From an uncultured Pelagibacteraceae bacterium (lineage in GTDB: Bacteria; Pseudomonadota; Alphaproteobacteria; Pelagibacterales; Pelagibacteraceae): a DNA stretch of 64,000 bases. This document shows positions 20,795 to 29,901 of the stretch, in pieces. The notes under the pieces are model-generated. The model ran no database searches, was not told the DNA's origin, and saw only the letters and a program-made list of their open reading frames with translations. Numbering within the stretch: the stretch's first letter is position 1; each line of letters begins with the position of its first letter. The DNA is taken from assembly GCA_902594705.1 (NCBI GenBank), contig CACJNI010000001.1:62001-126000 (forward strand), in the 5' to 3' direction. The translations under genes were made by a program, and so were the position numbers.

Positions 20795-22432
20795 TTAATA
20801 TTTTATGGCTAAAATAGGCCCAATTTTTTCTATTATACTTTTTGCGACTTCAACTGAAGTCCAACCAGCAGTATTGAATGGTGTTCCAATTATATTTCTC
20901 TCTTTTCCATCATTATAACTATAAACATAATCATTACTTATTTTTGGTTCATCTAATAAAACAACTAAAACGTATTTTGGAGAGGATATTGGAAAAATTG
21001 ATGCAAAAGTATTTACTTTTTTTTTCGAATATTTGCCTTCAAATGACTTCTGAGCTGTGCCAGTCTTTCCAGCAATTTCATATCCATCGATATTAGCTAA
21101 ATTAGCTGTCCCCGCAGATGAAGTAACTATCTTTCTTAAAATACTATTTATCTTTTTTGAGTTTTCTTCACTTATTATTTGTTCACCTTTTTTTAATTTT
21201 TCTTTTTTTTTTAATAAGGTTGGATTTATTTTATATCCACCATTTGCAATTATTGCATAAGCTTTTGCTAATTGAAGAGGTGTTGTTGTAATTCCGTGAC
21301 CATAAGCAGAAGTAGCCAATTTACATTTGCCCCACTTAAATGGAATGGGGGTACCAGTTTCTTCTATATCGAATTGTGTTTTATTAAGCAAATCTAAATC
21401 TTCTAAAAATCTTTTAAATTTTTCTATTCCAACCATTTGAGCAATCTTAATTGAACCAATATTTCCAGATCTAATTAATATTTGTTCAGCTGTTAGGTTT
21501 GATGGTATATCCAAATCATATTCAGAAATTGATCTTCCAGCACATTTTACTTTTTTTGGTAAATTTTTAAATAAAGTATCCACTTCAATAACATTTTCTT
21601 GAAGTCCCGCGGCTAAAGTGAAAGTCTTAAAAACAGAACCTAGTTCATAAATGCCCTTTGTAGACCTGTTTATAAATTTTTTGTCTAGAATATTCTCTCT
21701 TTTATTTAAATCAAAGTCAGGAAGAGAAACCATAGATAAAATTTCACCATTATTAATATTCATTAAAATAGCAGTACTTCCATAACTTTTAAATATATCT
21801 TGGTATTTTAATAATTCTTCCCTTGTTATATACTGAAGTTCTGTATCTAAAGTAAGATTTAAAGGATCCTTACTTGTAGTTAACTCATAATCAAATGACT
21901 TTTCTATACCTGATACACCGTTATTATCTGTATCTATTTGACCTAAAATATGGCTAAATAAATTTCCATTGGGGTAAACTCGCGCAATATTATCTTCCTC
22001 TCTTATTGATTTTTCTCCTAATAACTTAACCTTTTTAAGTTTTTCAGGTGATACCTTTTTTTTTATATAAAAAAATTTATTTCCGTTAAATTGTTCTTTA
22101 AAATTTTTGTCTGGAAAGATCAATTTTAATGAAATTAAAAGTTTATCTTTGTTGATTACTTGGTTTGGATTTATTCCTAAATTAGTTACTCGGACCGTTT
22201 TAGCTATTATATTTCCATTTCTATCCATTATAGAAGCTCTAAATTTTTCTTTTTTAATAATACTTTTTGTTTCTGGTTTTTTTTTAAAGCTTAAATAAAT
22301 GGTTTTTGCTGAAAAAGTTATTGCAATAAAAAAAAAAATAAAAAAAATAAAAGCGATACGCTCAAAAGATATTTTTAAATTCGATTTATTTTTTCTAAAT
22401 TTAAAGTTTTCTTCCATACTATTCAATTTCAA
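20795..22432 (-). CDS. ftsI: Peptidoglycan transpeptidase FtsI (PBP3)
   Basis: RASIMDRNGNIIAKT, RSTKGIYELGSVFKTFT (SxxK), RSGNIGSIK (SxN), IAGKTGTAQ (KTG). Confidence 0.95.
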   Translation of the reverse strand: MKLNSMEENFKFRKNKSNLKISFERIAFIFFIFFFIAITFSAKTIYLSFKKKPETKSIIKKEKFRASIMDRNGNIIAKTVRVTNLGINPNQVINKDKLLISLKLIFPDKNFKEQFNGNKFFYIKKKVSPEKLKKVKLLGEKSIREEDNIARVYPNGNLFSHILGQIDTDNNGVSGIEKSFDYELTTSKDPLNLTLDTELQYITREELLKYQDIFKSYGSTAILMNINNGEILSMVSLPDFDLNKRENILDKKFINRSTKGIYELGSVFKTFTLAAGLQENVIEVDTLFKNLPKKVKCAGRSISEYDLDIPSNLTAEQILIRSGNIGSIKIAQMVGIEKFKRFLEDLDLLNKTQFDIEETGTPIPFKWGKCKLATSAYGHGITTTPLQLAKAYAIIANGGYKINPTLLKKKEKLKKGEQIISEENSKKINSILRKIVTSSAGTANLANIDGYEIAGKTGTAQKSFEGKYSKKKVNTFASIFPISSPKYVLVVLLDEPKISNDYVYSYNDGKERNIIGTPFNTAGWTSVEVAKSIIEKIGPILAIKY

Positions 22433-22694
22433 TTTTCAAGGTTTTTAAGTCTGTAATTTTTTTTTTTTTTAACTCTTCTTCAAAGTATTTTTGTGAATAA
22501 TCCATTAGTTTAGATGGGGAAGTAAGATAATTATAATCTAATAAAACTAACTCATAGATATCTTCTAGTGCTCTTAAATCTTCTCGTATTAGGAAAATTT
22601 TTTTATCAAGTTGTTTTGTAGAATTTTTTATTAATGTCGTTGAGATTATTAGTATAATAATTGGAATAAATATAATAGTTTTTTTAAGCATCAA
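22419..22694 (-). CDS. ftsL: Probable FtsL
   Basis: 91 aa, single N-terminal TM plus coiled-coil-like region between rsmH and ftsI; identity mainly by synteny. Confidence 0.72.
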   Translation of the reverse strand: MMLKKTIIFIPIIILIISTTLIKNSTKQLDKKIFLIREDLRALEDIYELVLLDYNYLTSPSKLMDYSQKYFEEELKKKKITDLKTLKIEIE

Positions 22695-23676
22695 AATCTA
22701 AATTTTCAATATCTTTTAAATATGTAAAATTTTTTAAAAAATTTTTAAAATCACACCCGTTTTCTATTTTATAAGCAAATCTTAGTTTTGCAGATCTAGA
22801 GGGAGGATTTATTTTAATTTCATTATATGAGGGAATTATTGGTTTTTTTTTTTCAAGATTAAAATATTTTTTAACTTTCGTGCTTTTTGGTAAATATCTT
22901 GATGTATTTTTTACTTCAGAATATTCTTTAAAAAAAAACTTCACAATTTTATCCTCAATTGAATGGAAAGTAACAACAACTATTACACCTCCTTTTGGTA
23001 AAATATTGTATGCATTTATTAGTCCATTTATTAATTCACTTATTTCTTTATTCACAAAAATTCTTAGAGCCTGAAAAATTTTAGTAGAGCTACTTTTTCC
23101 TTTTTTTTTCATTTTGATACTTTCAATGATCTCAACAAGGTCTTGTGTTTCAATTTTTTTATTTTCTCTTAATTTGACAATTTTTTTTGATATAGGTTTT
23201 GCATATTTTTCATCCCCGAAATATTTAAAAATTTTAAAGAGATTTTGTTGACTCATTTTTTTTATTACCTCGTCACAAGAAAACTCATTTAAACCCATTC
23301 TCATATCCAATTTACCTTTGCTTTTGAAAGACAAACCTCTGTTTAAGTCTAAAATTTGGTTCAATGAATAACCTAAATCAAATATTATTCCTTTAATATT
23401 TTCATTTTTAATTTGATCAATCGCAGAAAATTTTAAATTGTAAAATTTAAATCTTTTTTTATATTTTATTTGAAGTTGAGTTGCGATGCTTTTTACTGAA
23501 CTATCTCTGTCTAAAGCTATTATATTATTTGAATTATGCTCTAATATTTTTTTTGAATAACCTCCTGCACCAAATGTGCAATCAATAAATGTGCCACCAT
23601 AAAGAGGGGAAATAATACTAACTAGTTCATTTAGTAATACTGGAAAATGTTTTTCCAGATTTATGGTGGCATTCAT
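22684..23676 (-). CDS. rsmH: 16S rRNA (cytosine1402-N4)-methyltransferase
   Basis: HFPVLLNELVSII, DCTFGAGGYSKKIL, DLGYSLNQILDLNRGLSFKSKGKLDMRM, VVTFHSIEDKIVK. Confidence 0.95.
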   Translation of the reverse strand: MNATINLEKHFPVLLNELVSIISPLYGGTFIDCTFGAGGYSKKILEHNSNNIIALDRDSSVKSIATQLQIKYKKRFKFYNLKFSAIDQIKNENIKGIIFDLGYSLNQILDLNRGLSFKSKGKLDMRMGLNEFSCDEVIKKMSQQNLFKIFKYFGDEKYAKPISKKIVKLRENKKIETQDLVEIIESIKMKKKGKSSSTKIFQALRIFVNKEISELINGLINAYNILPKGGVIVVVTFHSIEDKIVKFFFKEYSEVKNTSRYLPKSTKVKKYFNLEKKKPIIPSYNEIKINPPSRSAKLRFAYKIENGCDFKNFLKNFTYLKDIENLDFDA

Positions 23677-23694
23677 TTATTTTTTTAAAGACCA

Positions 23695-25143
23695 TTAATT
23701 TTTTTGTCTTCTCAAAAATGCTGGAATTTCTAGATCCTCTTCCTCTTCGGAATTTATTTCATCTGGCTGACTTATTGTTTCATGATTAGTATCAGAGTTA
23801 AATAATTCAGGTGTATCATCATCACTTAATTCAAAATTTTCTAATCCATTATTCTCAGATATCTGATCATCAGTCTTATTCTCTATATCAGTGTTCAACG
23901 GAGAGACTGTGGAAACTTCAGACTGTTCTAAAGACTCGTCTGTTAGGTTGCTTGATATATCATTTAGATTGCTATTTTCGAAATTATTCGAACTCAACTC
24001 TTCATTTTTAACATCATCATCTATTTTAAGGGCGTTTGCTCCATTAGTAATTATAGAGTTACTGTTATTTGTAAATTGGAATGATTGAGTTGATCCAGAA
24101 TTAGAAAACTCAGAATAACCTGGATTTCTATTTTGAATTCTGTGGACCATATTAATAACTGATTTAGGCTCAGGCTGCTGACCATCCAAGGCTGTAGCAA
24201 CAATTGAAACTCTCATAAGACCGTCTAAATTTTCATCTGTGATAGCACCTATGATTAATTCAGCTTCTGGATCAACTTCAGCTCTTACTTTATTTACTGC
24301 CTCGTCAACTTCAAACAATTTCAAATCTTTTCCTCCTGTTATATTTACTAGGAGACCTTTAGCTCCTTTTAACGAATAATCATCAATCAAAGGATTATTA
24401 ATTGCTGATTCTGCGGCTTTAACAGCTCGACCTTCTCCTTCAGCTTGACCAGTTCCCATCATAGCTTTACCCATTGAACTCATAACCGTTTCAACATCTG
24501 CAAAATCTAAATTAATTAGCCCTGGTCTTACCATTAAATCTGTAATACTTTGTACGCCATGAAGTAAAACGTCGTTCGACAATGCAAAAGACTCTTCAAA
24601 TGTAGTTTGTTCACTAGCAATTTTAAATAAGTTTTGGTTTGGCACTACTATTATTGTATCAACATGTTTTCTTAATTCCTCCAGTCCTTGTTGCGCTTTT
24701 CTCATTCTTGAAGGACCTTCATATAAAAAAGGAAGAGTGATAACTCCTACTGTTAAAATATTTAATTCTTTAGCTGCTCTAGCTATAACATGAGCGGATC
24801 CTGTACCTGTTCCACCACCCATTCCAGCAGTTATGAAAACCATATTTGCACCTTGTAATATATTAACAATCTCATTTAATGATTCGTCGGCAGCAGCTTG
24901 TCCAATATCTAACTTTGCTCCTGCTCCTAATCCCTTTGTAAGATTAAGACCCATTTGTATTTTTGTTTGAGCCTTACTTAATCTTAAATCTTGAGCATCA
25001 GTGTTTACTGCAATAAACTCTACCCCTTGTAGTCCAGCATCAATCATACCATTGATTGCATTTCCTCCAGCTCCGCCTACTCCTAATACTAATATTCTTG
25101 GCTTTAGTTCCTTTATATCTGGTGTTTTAAAGTTTATTGTCAT
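23695..25143 (-). CDS. ftsZ: Cell division GTPase FtsZ
   Basis: [31 protein letters not shown]-terminal peptide [13 protein letters not shown]. Confidence 0.97.
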   Translation of the reverse strand: MTINFKTPDIKELKPRILVLGVGGAGGNAINGMIDAGLQGVEFIAVNTDAQDLRLSKAQTKIQMGLNLTKGLGAGAKLDIGQAAADESLNEIVNILQGANMVFITAGMGGGTGTGSAHVIARAAKELNILTVGVITLPFLYEGPSRMRKAQQGLEELRKHVDTIIVVPNQNLFKIASEQTTFEESFALSNDVLLHGVQSITDLMVRPGLINLDFADVETVMSSMGKAMMGTGQAEGEGRAVKAAESAINNPLIDDYSLKGAKGLLVNITGGKDLKLFEVDEAVNKVRAEVDPEAELIIGAITDENLDGLMRVSIVATALDGQQPEPKSVINMVHRIQNRNPGYSEFSNSGSTQSFQFTNNSNSIITNGANALKIDDDVKNEELSSNNFENSNLNDISSNLTDESLEQSEVSTVSPLNTDIENKTDDQISENNGLENFELSDDDTPELFNSDTNHETISQPDEINSEEEEDLEIPAFLRRQKN

Positions 25144-25154
25144 TTTCTCCCCTT

Positions 25155-25610
25155 TTAGTTATTAAATTGTTTTTCCCATTTAAGACTTGCTCGATTAATA
25201 TTTGATTTTTTTTTTGCATTTGCCCTAAATTTTTCAAAAAGAGTTGGTTCCCAGATTTGAAATGTTTTACCTTGACCAACAAATATCATACTATTTTTAA
25301 TTTTTGCGTGTTTTAATAATTTTGGAGTTATTTGAATTCTACCCTCGCTATCGAATTGTAAATTTATACTTTCTGATAATATTGAAGTTGCAAAGTAATC
25401 CTTCTTTTCTTCAAATGGATTTAATGTATCTATTGCGTTTGATATTTTTTCTATTCTATCTTGTGGCCATGCTTCAATACAATTATTGTTAAATGATGGA
25501 TAACAAATTATTCCATTATAACCAATGTTTGACAAATATGATCTATATGATGCAGGCACTGAAACCCTTCCTTTTTTGTCTAATTTGTTTTCGTAGGTTG
25601 ATAAAAACAT
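25155..25610 (-). CDS. mraZ: Transcriptional regulator MraZ
   Basis: [20 protein letters not shown] and second SpoVT/AbrB-like repeat [15 protein letters not shown]; first gene of dcw cluster. Confidence 0.93.
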   Translation of the reverse strand: MFLSTYENKLDKKGRVSVPASYRSYLSNIGYNGIICYPSFNNNCIEAWPQDRIEKISNAIDTLNPFEEKKDYFATSILSESINLQFDSEGRIQITPKLLKHAKIKNSMIFVGQGKTFQIWEPTLFEKFRANAKKKSNINRASLKWEKQFNN

Positions 25611-25630
25611 AAACCATATAATCCTAAATT

Positions 25631-25660
25631 TGGGTTTTTATGGGATACTATGGGTTTTAT
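25631..25660. promoter_or_regulatory. Candidate MraZ-box: three TGGG repeats with exact 10-bp period
   Basis: tgggttttta|tgggatacta|tgggttttat, 21-50 bp upstream of the mraZ start codon (25610, minus strand). Confidence 0.7.
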
Positions 25661-25737
25661 TAATTAGCGTCAATAGCTAATATTCGAAAAATATTAATAA
25701 ATCTTTACTATAGTTATTTGGAGTAATTCAATGATAT

Positions 25738-26089
25738 GCCAGATAAACTATAAGCCGGGTTCTGTCATTTAAACTTATCATTTATCTAGGCTTTAAATCA
25801 CTTTAAAGCTCAAGCAACTAACCCTGATGACTAGCCAAAGACTGCTTTTAGTTATTACTAACAATGTCATCTCTACTCAGTTTTGCTCCCAGTGGGGTTT
25901 TCCATGCGCTTGTTGTTACCAACCAAGCCGGTGTGCTCTTACCACACCTTTTCACCCTTGCCTCGATAAGGCGGTTTATTTTCTGTGGCACTATCCCTAA
26001 GGTCACCCTCGCCAGCAATTAACTGGCACTGTGTCTTTGTAGAGCCCGGACTTTCCTCTTTTATTAAAGCGATAAGTCGTTTATCTGGC
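25738..26089 (-). ncRNA. rnpB: RNase P RNA (class A)
   Basis: Minus-strand GAGGAAAGTCCGGGCTC near 5' end, GACAGAACCCGGCTTATAG near 3' end, internal GTGGTAAGAGCACACCGG and GGAAAACCCCACTGGGAGCAA; P1 stem GCCAGATAAAC/GTTTATCTGGC sets the ends. Confidence 0.95.
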
Positions 26090-26138
26090 TATTAATAAAT
26101 ATAATTTTTTTTTATAATATCAATACTTAATTATGCTA

Positions 26139-26870
26139 CTAAAGCATAGATTTTATAATCAAGTAGCACTCTTCATCTGCCAAACCATTAATTAACTGAG
26201 GTCTAAATCTTCTTTGGAAACTTTTTAAGATTTTAATTCGATCCAAAGGTTTTTTTGAAAAAAAATATCCAAATTTAAAGAGTAATTTATAAAACTTCTC
26301 ATTATTACTTAATTTTAATTTCCTAGTTACTTTACATTTATTATCATTAACATAGTGCCATTGACCAATTTTATATTTAGCTAATAATTTCCAAGGAAAT
26401 TTTTCTCCTGGGTCTTTCTTTCTTAATGGAGCTATATCCGAATGGCCTAAGATATTTTCTTTTTTTATTTTATATTTTTTTATCAATTTTTTCGAAATTT
26501 TTTTTATTGATTTGATTTGTTTATAATTAAAATTTGTGTATCCATATTGGTGACCAGGATTTGATATTTCTATTCCAATAGATTTCGAATTAAGTAATTT
26601 ATCTTCTTTCCAATATGAAATACCTGCATGCCAAGCTACATATAGATCAGGAACAAGTTGAATGATTTCTCCGTTTTTTTTTATGAAATAATGACAAGAC
26701 ACAGTTGATTTGAGGTTTGTGAGTTTTCGAATTGCACCTCTCTCGCTCTTCATGCCAGTGTAGTGAAATATCAGATATTTCACATCAAATTTTGTTCTCT
26801 TTTTTTTATTAAAATTTGGTGAGTAAATAATTGACATTTTTTCACCTTTTTTATGCATAAATTTTAACAA
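26139..26870 (-). CDS. N-acetylmuramoyl-L-alanine amidase (AmpD/amidase_2 family)
   Basis: FHYTGMKS, VSCHYFIKKNGEIIQLVPD, AWHAGIS, GHSDIAPLRKKDPGEKFPW. Confidence 0.88.
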   Translation of the reverse strand: MLKFMHKKGEKMSIIYSPNFNKKKRTKFDVKYLIFHYTGMKSERGAIRKLTNLKSTVSCHYFIKKNGEIIQLVPDLYVAWHAGISYWKEDKLLNSKSIGIEISNPGHQYGYTNFNYKQIKSIKKISKKLIKKYKIKKENILGHSDIAPLRKKDPGEKFPWKLLAKYKIGQWHYVNDNKCKVTRKLKLSNNEKFYKLLFKFGYFFSKKPLDRIKILKSFQRRFRPQLINGLADEECYLIIKSML

Positions 26871-26910
26871 TTTATCTTTCTATTAGTATTCATTAATATA
26901 TAACTTATTT

Positions 26911-27705
26911 ATGAAGAAACTTGCATCCTTAATAATAATATTAACATTAACCATATTATCAAATTATTCTATTGCTGGAGATGATGGTAATATAAAATTA
27001 AACGAGAGAAAAAATGGATATGTGGAAGTAAAAGATTGTTTTGAAAAAGTTAATAGAGGAATATTTGGATTTAATCAGGTCTTAGATAAAATAATTTTTA
27101 AACCATTGGCAAAAGGATATAGAATGTTCCCACAACCTATAAGATCAGGAACAAGCAATGTTTTGAATAATTTAAGTAACGTTGTGACTATACCTAATAA
27201 TATTCTTCAAGGACAAATTAAAGATGCAGGGATAAATTCAGCAAGATTAGTTATTAATTCGACAGTTGGTATTGCAGGAATTTTTGATGTGGCATCTTAT
27301 TATGGATTAAAAAAACGTGATAAAGAAGATTATGGTCAAACTTTCGGGGTTTGGGGTGCTGGTCCGGGGTGTTATTTTGTTTTACCTGTACTAGGTCCAA
27401 CTACTGTAAGGGACTCGATAGGTTCAGTAGCTAATGTTATTGGTGGAGATGCTTGGTACAATGTAACTGTTGCTAATGATACACGATATTTTTCTGAGGC
27501 AGATTATTGGGCGTCTAGGCTTGGTGCAGGAATTGACTTCAGAGCTAAGAATTTAGAGTCATTCGAAAGTCTTGAAAAAAATTCTGTTGATCTTTACGCA
27601 TCAGTAAGAAGTTTATATTTACAAGACAGATACAGAAAAATAAATAATATTGATGAAAGTACAGAAACTCTAAGTGACGACGACTGGGAAGAATTAGAAA
27701 ACTAA
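26911..27705 (+). CDS. mlaA: MlaA/VacJ outer membrane lipid asymmetry lipoprotein family
   Basis: NRGIFGFNQVLDKIIFKPLAKGY, NNILQGQIKDAG, DFGQTFGVWG-like YGQTFGVWGAGPGCYFVLPVLGPTTVRDSIG. Confidence 0.93.
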   Translation: MKKLASLIIILTLTILSNYSIAGDDGNIKLNERKNGYVEVKDCFEKVNRGIFGFNQVLDKIIFKPLAKGYRMFPQPIRSGTSNVLNNLSNVVTIPNNILQGQIKDAGINSARLVINSTVGIAGIFDVASYYGLKKRDKEDYGQTFGVWGAGPGCYFVLPVLGPTTVRDSIGSVANVIGGDAWYNVTVANDTRYFSEADYWASRLGAGIDFRAKNLESFESLEKNSVDLYASVRSLYLQDRYRKINNIDESTETLSDDDWEELEN

Positions 27706-27720
27706 TAATTTCTCATTAAT

Positions 27721-28311
27721 ATGAAAATTTTAAAATATTTAGCTTGTCTATATTTATTATTTAATATCAATTCCTTATCATATGCAAAAAATCCAAGTGA
27801 TTTAATAAATAATATTGTTGATGAAGCAGCTTTAATTTTATCAAGTGAAGACCCAGTTGAGTCAAAAATTATTAAACTTAATGCGATTGCTGAAAGAAGT
27901 GTAGATATTGATGGTATTGGAATGTATACGTTGGGAAAATTTCGTAAATCAATTTCTGATGAGCAAAAATCAAAATATAAAAAATTATTTAGAAGTTATT
28001 TTTTAAAAAGTTTCTCTAGTAGACTTGTTGACTATACCAATCCAAGAATCAATGTGGTCTCGCAAAAAAAAATTAATGATAAATATACGATTGTTAATAG
28101 TGTTTTAGAGGCAACATCAAAAAGACCACAGGTTAAAATTGATTGGAGAATATATACAAAAAATCCAGATAGACCTTTGATAAGAGATTTAATAGTTGAA
28201 GGATTAAGTTTAGCAAGAACTCAGAAAGAAGAGTTTAATTCTATAATTCAGAATAATGATGGTGATATAAACGCATTATTTAAAACACTCGAAGAGTTTT
28301 TAATTAAATAA
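27721..28311 (+). CDS. mlaC: MlaC/Ttg2D phospholipid-binding protein
   Basis: Signal peptide; DGIGMYTLGKFRKSISDEQKSKYKKLFRSYFLKSFSSRL; VDWRIY-like KIDWRIYTKNPDRPLIRDLIVEGLSLARTQKEEFNSII. Confidence 0.9.
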   Translation: MKILKYLACLYLLFNINSLSYAKNPSDLINNIVDEAALILSSEDPVESKIIKLNAIAERSVDIDGIGMYTLGKFRKSISDEQKSKYKKLFRSYFLKSFSSRLVDYTNPRINVVSQKKINDKYTIVNSVLEATSKRPQVKIDWRIYTKNPDRPLIRDLIVEGLSLARTQKEEFNSIIQNNDGDINALFKTLEEFLIK

Positions 28312-28896
28312 TTAATAAAATCCAATTTCGCTTAAGCAAATATCAGAACTAAAATTATCAAAACCTGCAACTAGCCCAACCGATTTTATACTTTGTCCCA
28401 ATATATTTTTAGGTTGATAGAAATTAGATTTTTTAAATTGTTCGAATGGTGCCCTAATTTCAATCCAATTGTTTTTTGTTGTAAAAGTATAACTGTAATA
28501 CTGCCATGGAGCTAGTGTTAAACCAGTTCTTAAATGAAGATTGTAATTTTTTTTATTGCCATACACTTTTAGATATACTCCATCATAGTCTTTACTATTA
28601 ATTTCAGGACTTAATTTTGTTCTCATTTGTATAAATCCACCATTATTTTTAGTAGATACATCTCCGGTCATTCTATAACATAAAACTCCATCAACTGTCT
28701 CAACCATAAATTTTCCAGTTGATATACCGCCCATTACTTGATCGGTAATAAAATTCCACTTTTGAGATTGATTTGTTATTTTAGGGTTTTTTAATTGATC
28801 TAAAATCATATCATGAGAAAAAGTATCACTTTGGTATAATAATAATAAAGTTAAAATTATTATTTTTTTCAAAATAGAGCTACTTTTTTTTTGCAA
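28312..28896 (-). CDS. CIA30 family protein (complex I intermediate-associated protein 30 domain), exported
   Basis: WNFITDQVMGGISTGKFMVE...GFIQMRTKLSPEINSKDYDGVYLKVYGN...YSYTFTTKNNWIEIRAPFEQFK...SVGLVAG. Confidence 0.82.
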   Translation of the reverse strand: MQKKSSSILKKIIILTLLLLYQSDTFSHDMILDQLKNPKITNQSQKWNFITDQVMGGISTGKFMVETVDGVLCYRMTGDVSTKNNGGFIQMRTKLSPEINSKDYDGVYLKVYGNKKNYNLHLRTGLTLAPWQYYSYTFTTKNNWIEIRAPFEQFKKSNFYQPKNILGQSIKSVGLVAGFDNFSSDICLSEIGFY

Positions 28897-29347
28897 GTTG
28901 CTGTAAGAGGTAAATTTCTTTTTCTGTAAGGGTATTTTTTTCTTCTTTAATTTGGTCCTCTAGACTAAACAAAGTAATTAACGAAAAAAAAGACACTAAA
29001 CCAGTTAATAAAATAAAATAAATTGAGCTTAAATTAACAATCACTAGTATTATAAAAACACTTGTCCATCCAATAAATACTCCTCTTAAAATTGTACGAT
29101 GACTTTTTAGATCAGGTATTTTAATAAACTGTATAAATAAAAGGATTAATAAAAGCATTATTCCTGAAATAGATGCACGCAACAAGACTAATGTATCTAA
29201 TCCACCACCATATAACTCTCGATGAATTAAATATGCAACAACACCTTTATAAGCAAAGTAAAAAAGAATTACAGAAGAGACCAGTATTGAAACATAATAT
29301 GAAATCTTGGGTTTAATTTTAATTTTCAATTTCATTTTATTAATCAT
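28880..29347 (-). CDS. Uncharacterised four-TM membrane protein
   Basis: 155-aa ORF with several hydrophobic segments; overlaps CIA30 CDS by 17 bp. Confidence 0.6.
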   Translation of the reverse strand: MINKMKLKIKIKPKISYYVSILVSSVILFYFAYKGVVAYLIHRELYGGGLDTLVLLRASISGIMLLLILLFIQFIKIPDLKSHRTILRGVFIGWTSVFIILVIVNLSSIYFILLTGLVSFFSLITLFSLEDQIKEEKNTLTEKEIYLLQQLAKKK

Positions 29348-29411
29348 GATAATACAGTTTTAACTTAATTTTTGAAAAACTAAAATTTATTAATAACAAT
29401 TTTGCTTGATT

Positions 29412-29488
29412 TGGTGGGCCCGCCAGGACTCGAACCTGGGACCAATACATTATGAGTGTACTGCTCTAACCAACTGAGCTACAGGCCC
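29412..29488 (-). tRNA. tRNA with CAU anticodon (elongator Met or Ile2; not initiator, G1-C72 paired)
   Basis: Minus strand GGGCCTG TA GCTC AGTTGGTTA GAGC A GTACA CTCATAA TGTAT TGGTC CCAGG TTCGAGT CCTGG CGGGCCC ACCA folds as full cloverleaf with encoded CCA. Confidence 0.95.
29449..29488. repeat. Left 40-bp direct repeat (att-like; tRNA nt 1-40)
   Basis: attatgagtgtactgctctaaccaactgagctacaggccc, identical to 47582-47621; flanking bases differ. Confidence 0.95.
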
Positions 29489-29594
29489 TTGTAAATTGAT
29501 GTTGGTTTTACTTCCTTTTTAATTTCTGATCAAGACAAGATTAAGGCCGATGTTCATTTGATGTTGTTCTTGTGTTCCGTATGTTTAGGAAAGC

Positions 29595-29616
29595 GTTGGT
29601 AATACGTTGGTAAAAA
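29595..29616. repeat. Left copy of 22-bp island-end repeat gttggtaatacgttggtaaaaa
   Basis: Identical to 47469-47490; contains internal duplicate GTTGGTAA. Confidence 0.9.
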
Positions 29617-29651
29617 AAATAGACCTAGGAGTTGTATTTTTCCTAGGTCTA
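29612..29651 (-). terminator. Rho-independent terminator downstream of the 47-aa ORF
   Basis: Minus-strand TAGACCTAGGA - AAAATACAAC - TCCTAGGTCTA followed by TTTTTTT. Confidence 0.9.
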
Positions 29652-29668
29652 TACACCCTTTTTCATAG

Positions 29669-29812
29669 CTACTTGTTAAAACCACCTGCAACTAAGTTCC
29701 AAACAGCAGTTAATGCAAAAAAGCTAAACCACCATCCAGTAGCTGGTAAGATAAATCCGAAAACAATAGCTTGCTCGATTACACCAGCAATAATGTACTG
29801 TTTTAAAGTCAT
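29669..29812 (-). CDS. Small 47-aa hydrophobic (two-TM) protein, not in ORF track
   Basis: MTLKQYIIAGVIEQAIVFGFILPATGWWFSFFALTAVWNLVAGGFNK; upstream AGAAAGGAAA Shine-Dalgarno; followed by strong terminator on the same strand. Confidence 0.8.
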   Translation of the reverse strand: MTLKQYIIAGVIEQAIVFGFILPATGWWFSFFALTAVWNLVAGGFNK

Positions 29813-29901
29813 TTTTTTTTCCTTTCTGTAAGACTTTTTGCCTTACAGAATAAATATAATTACTATCTTGCTAGCTTGTATGTGAAATCCTATTATTAAT
29901 A

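Noticed and set aside
29607-29831. 74-aa plus-strand ORF
   Set aside because: Antisense to the better supported 47-aa minus-strand gene and its terminator.
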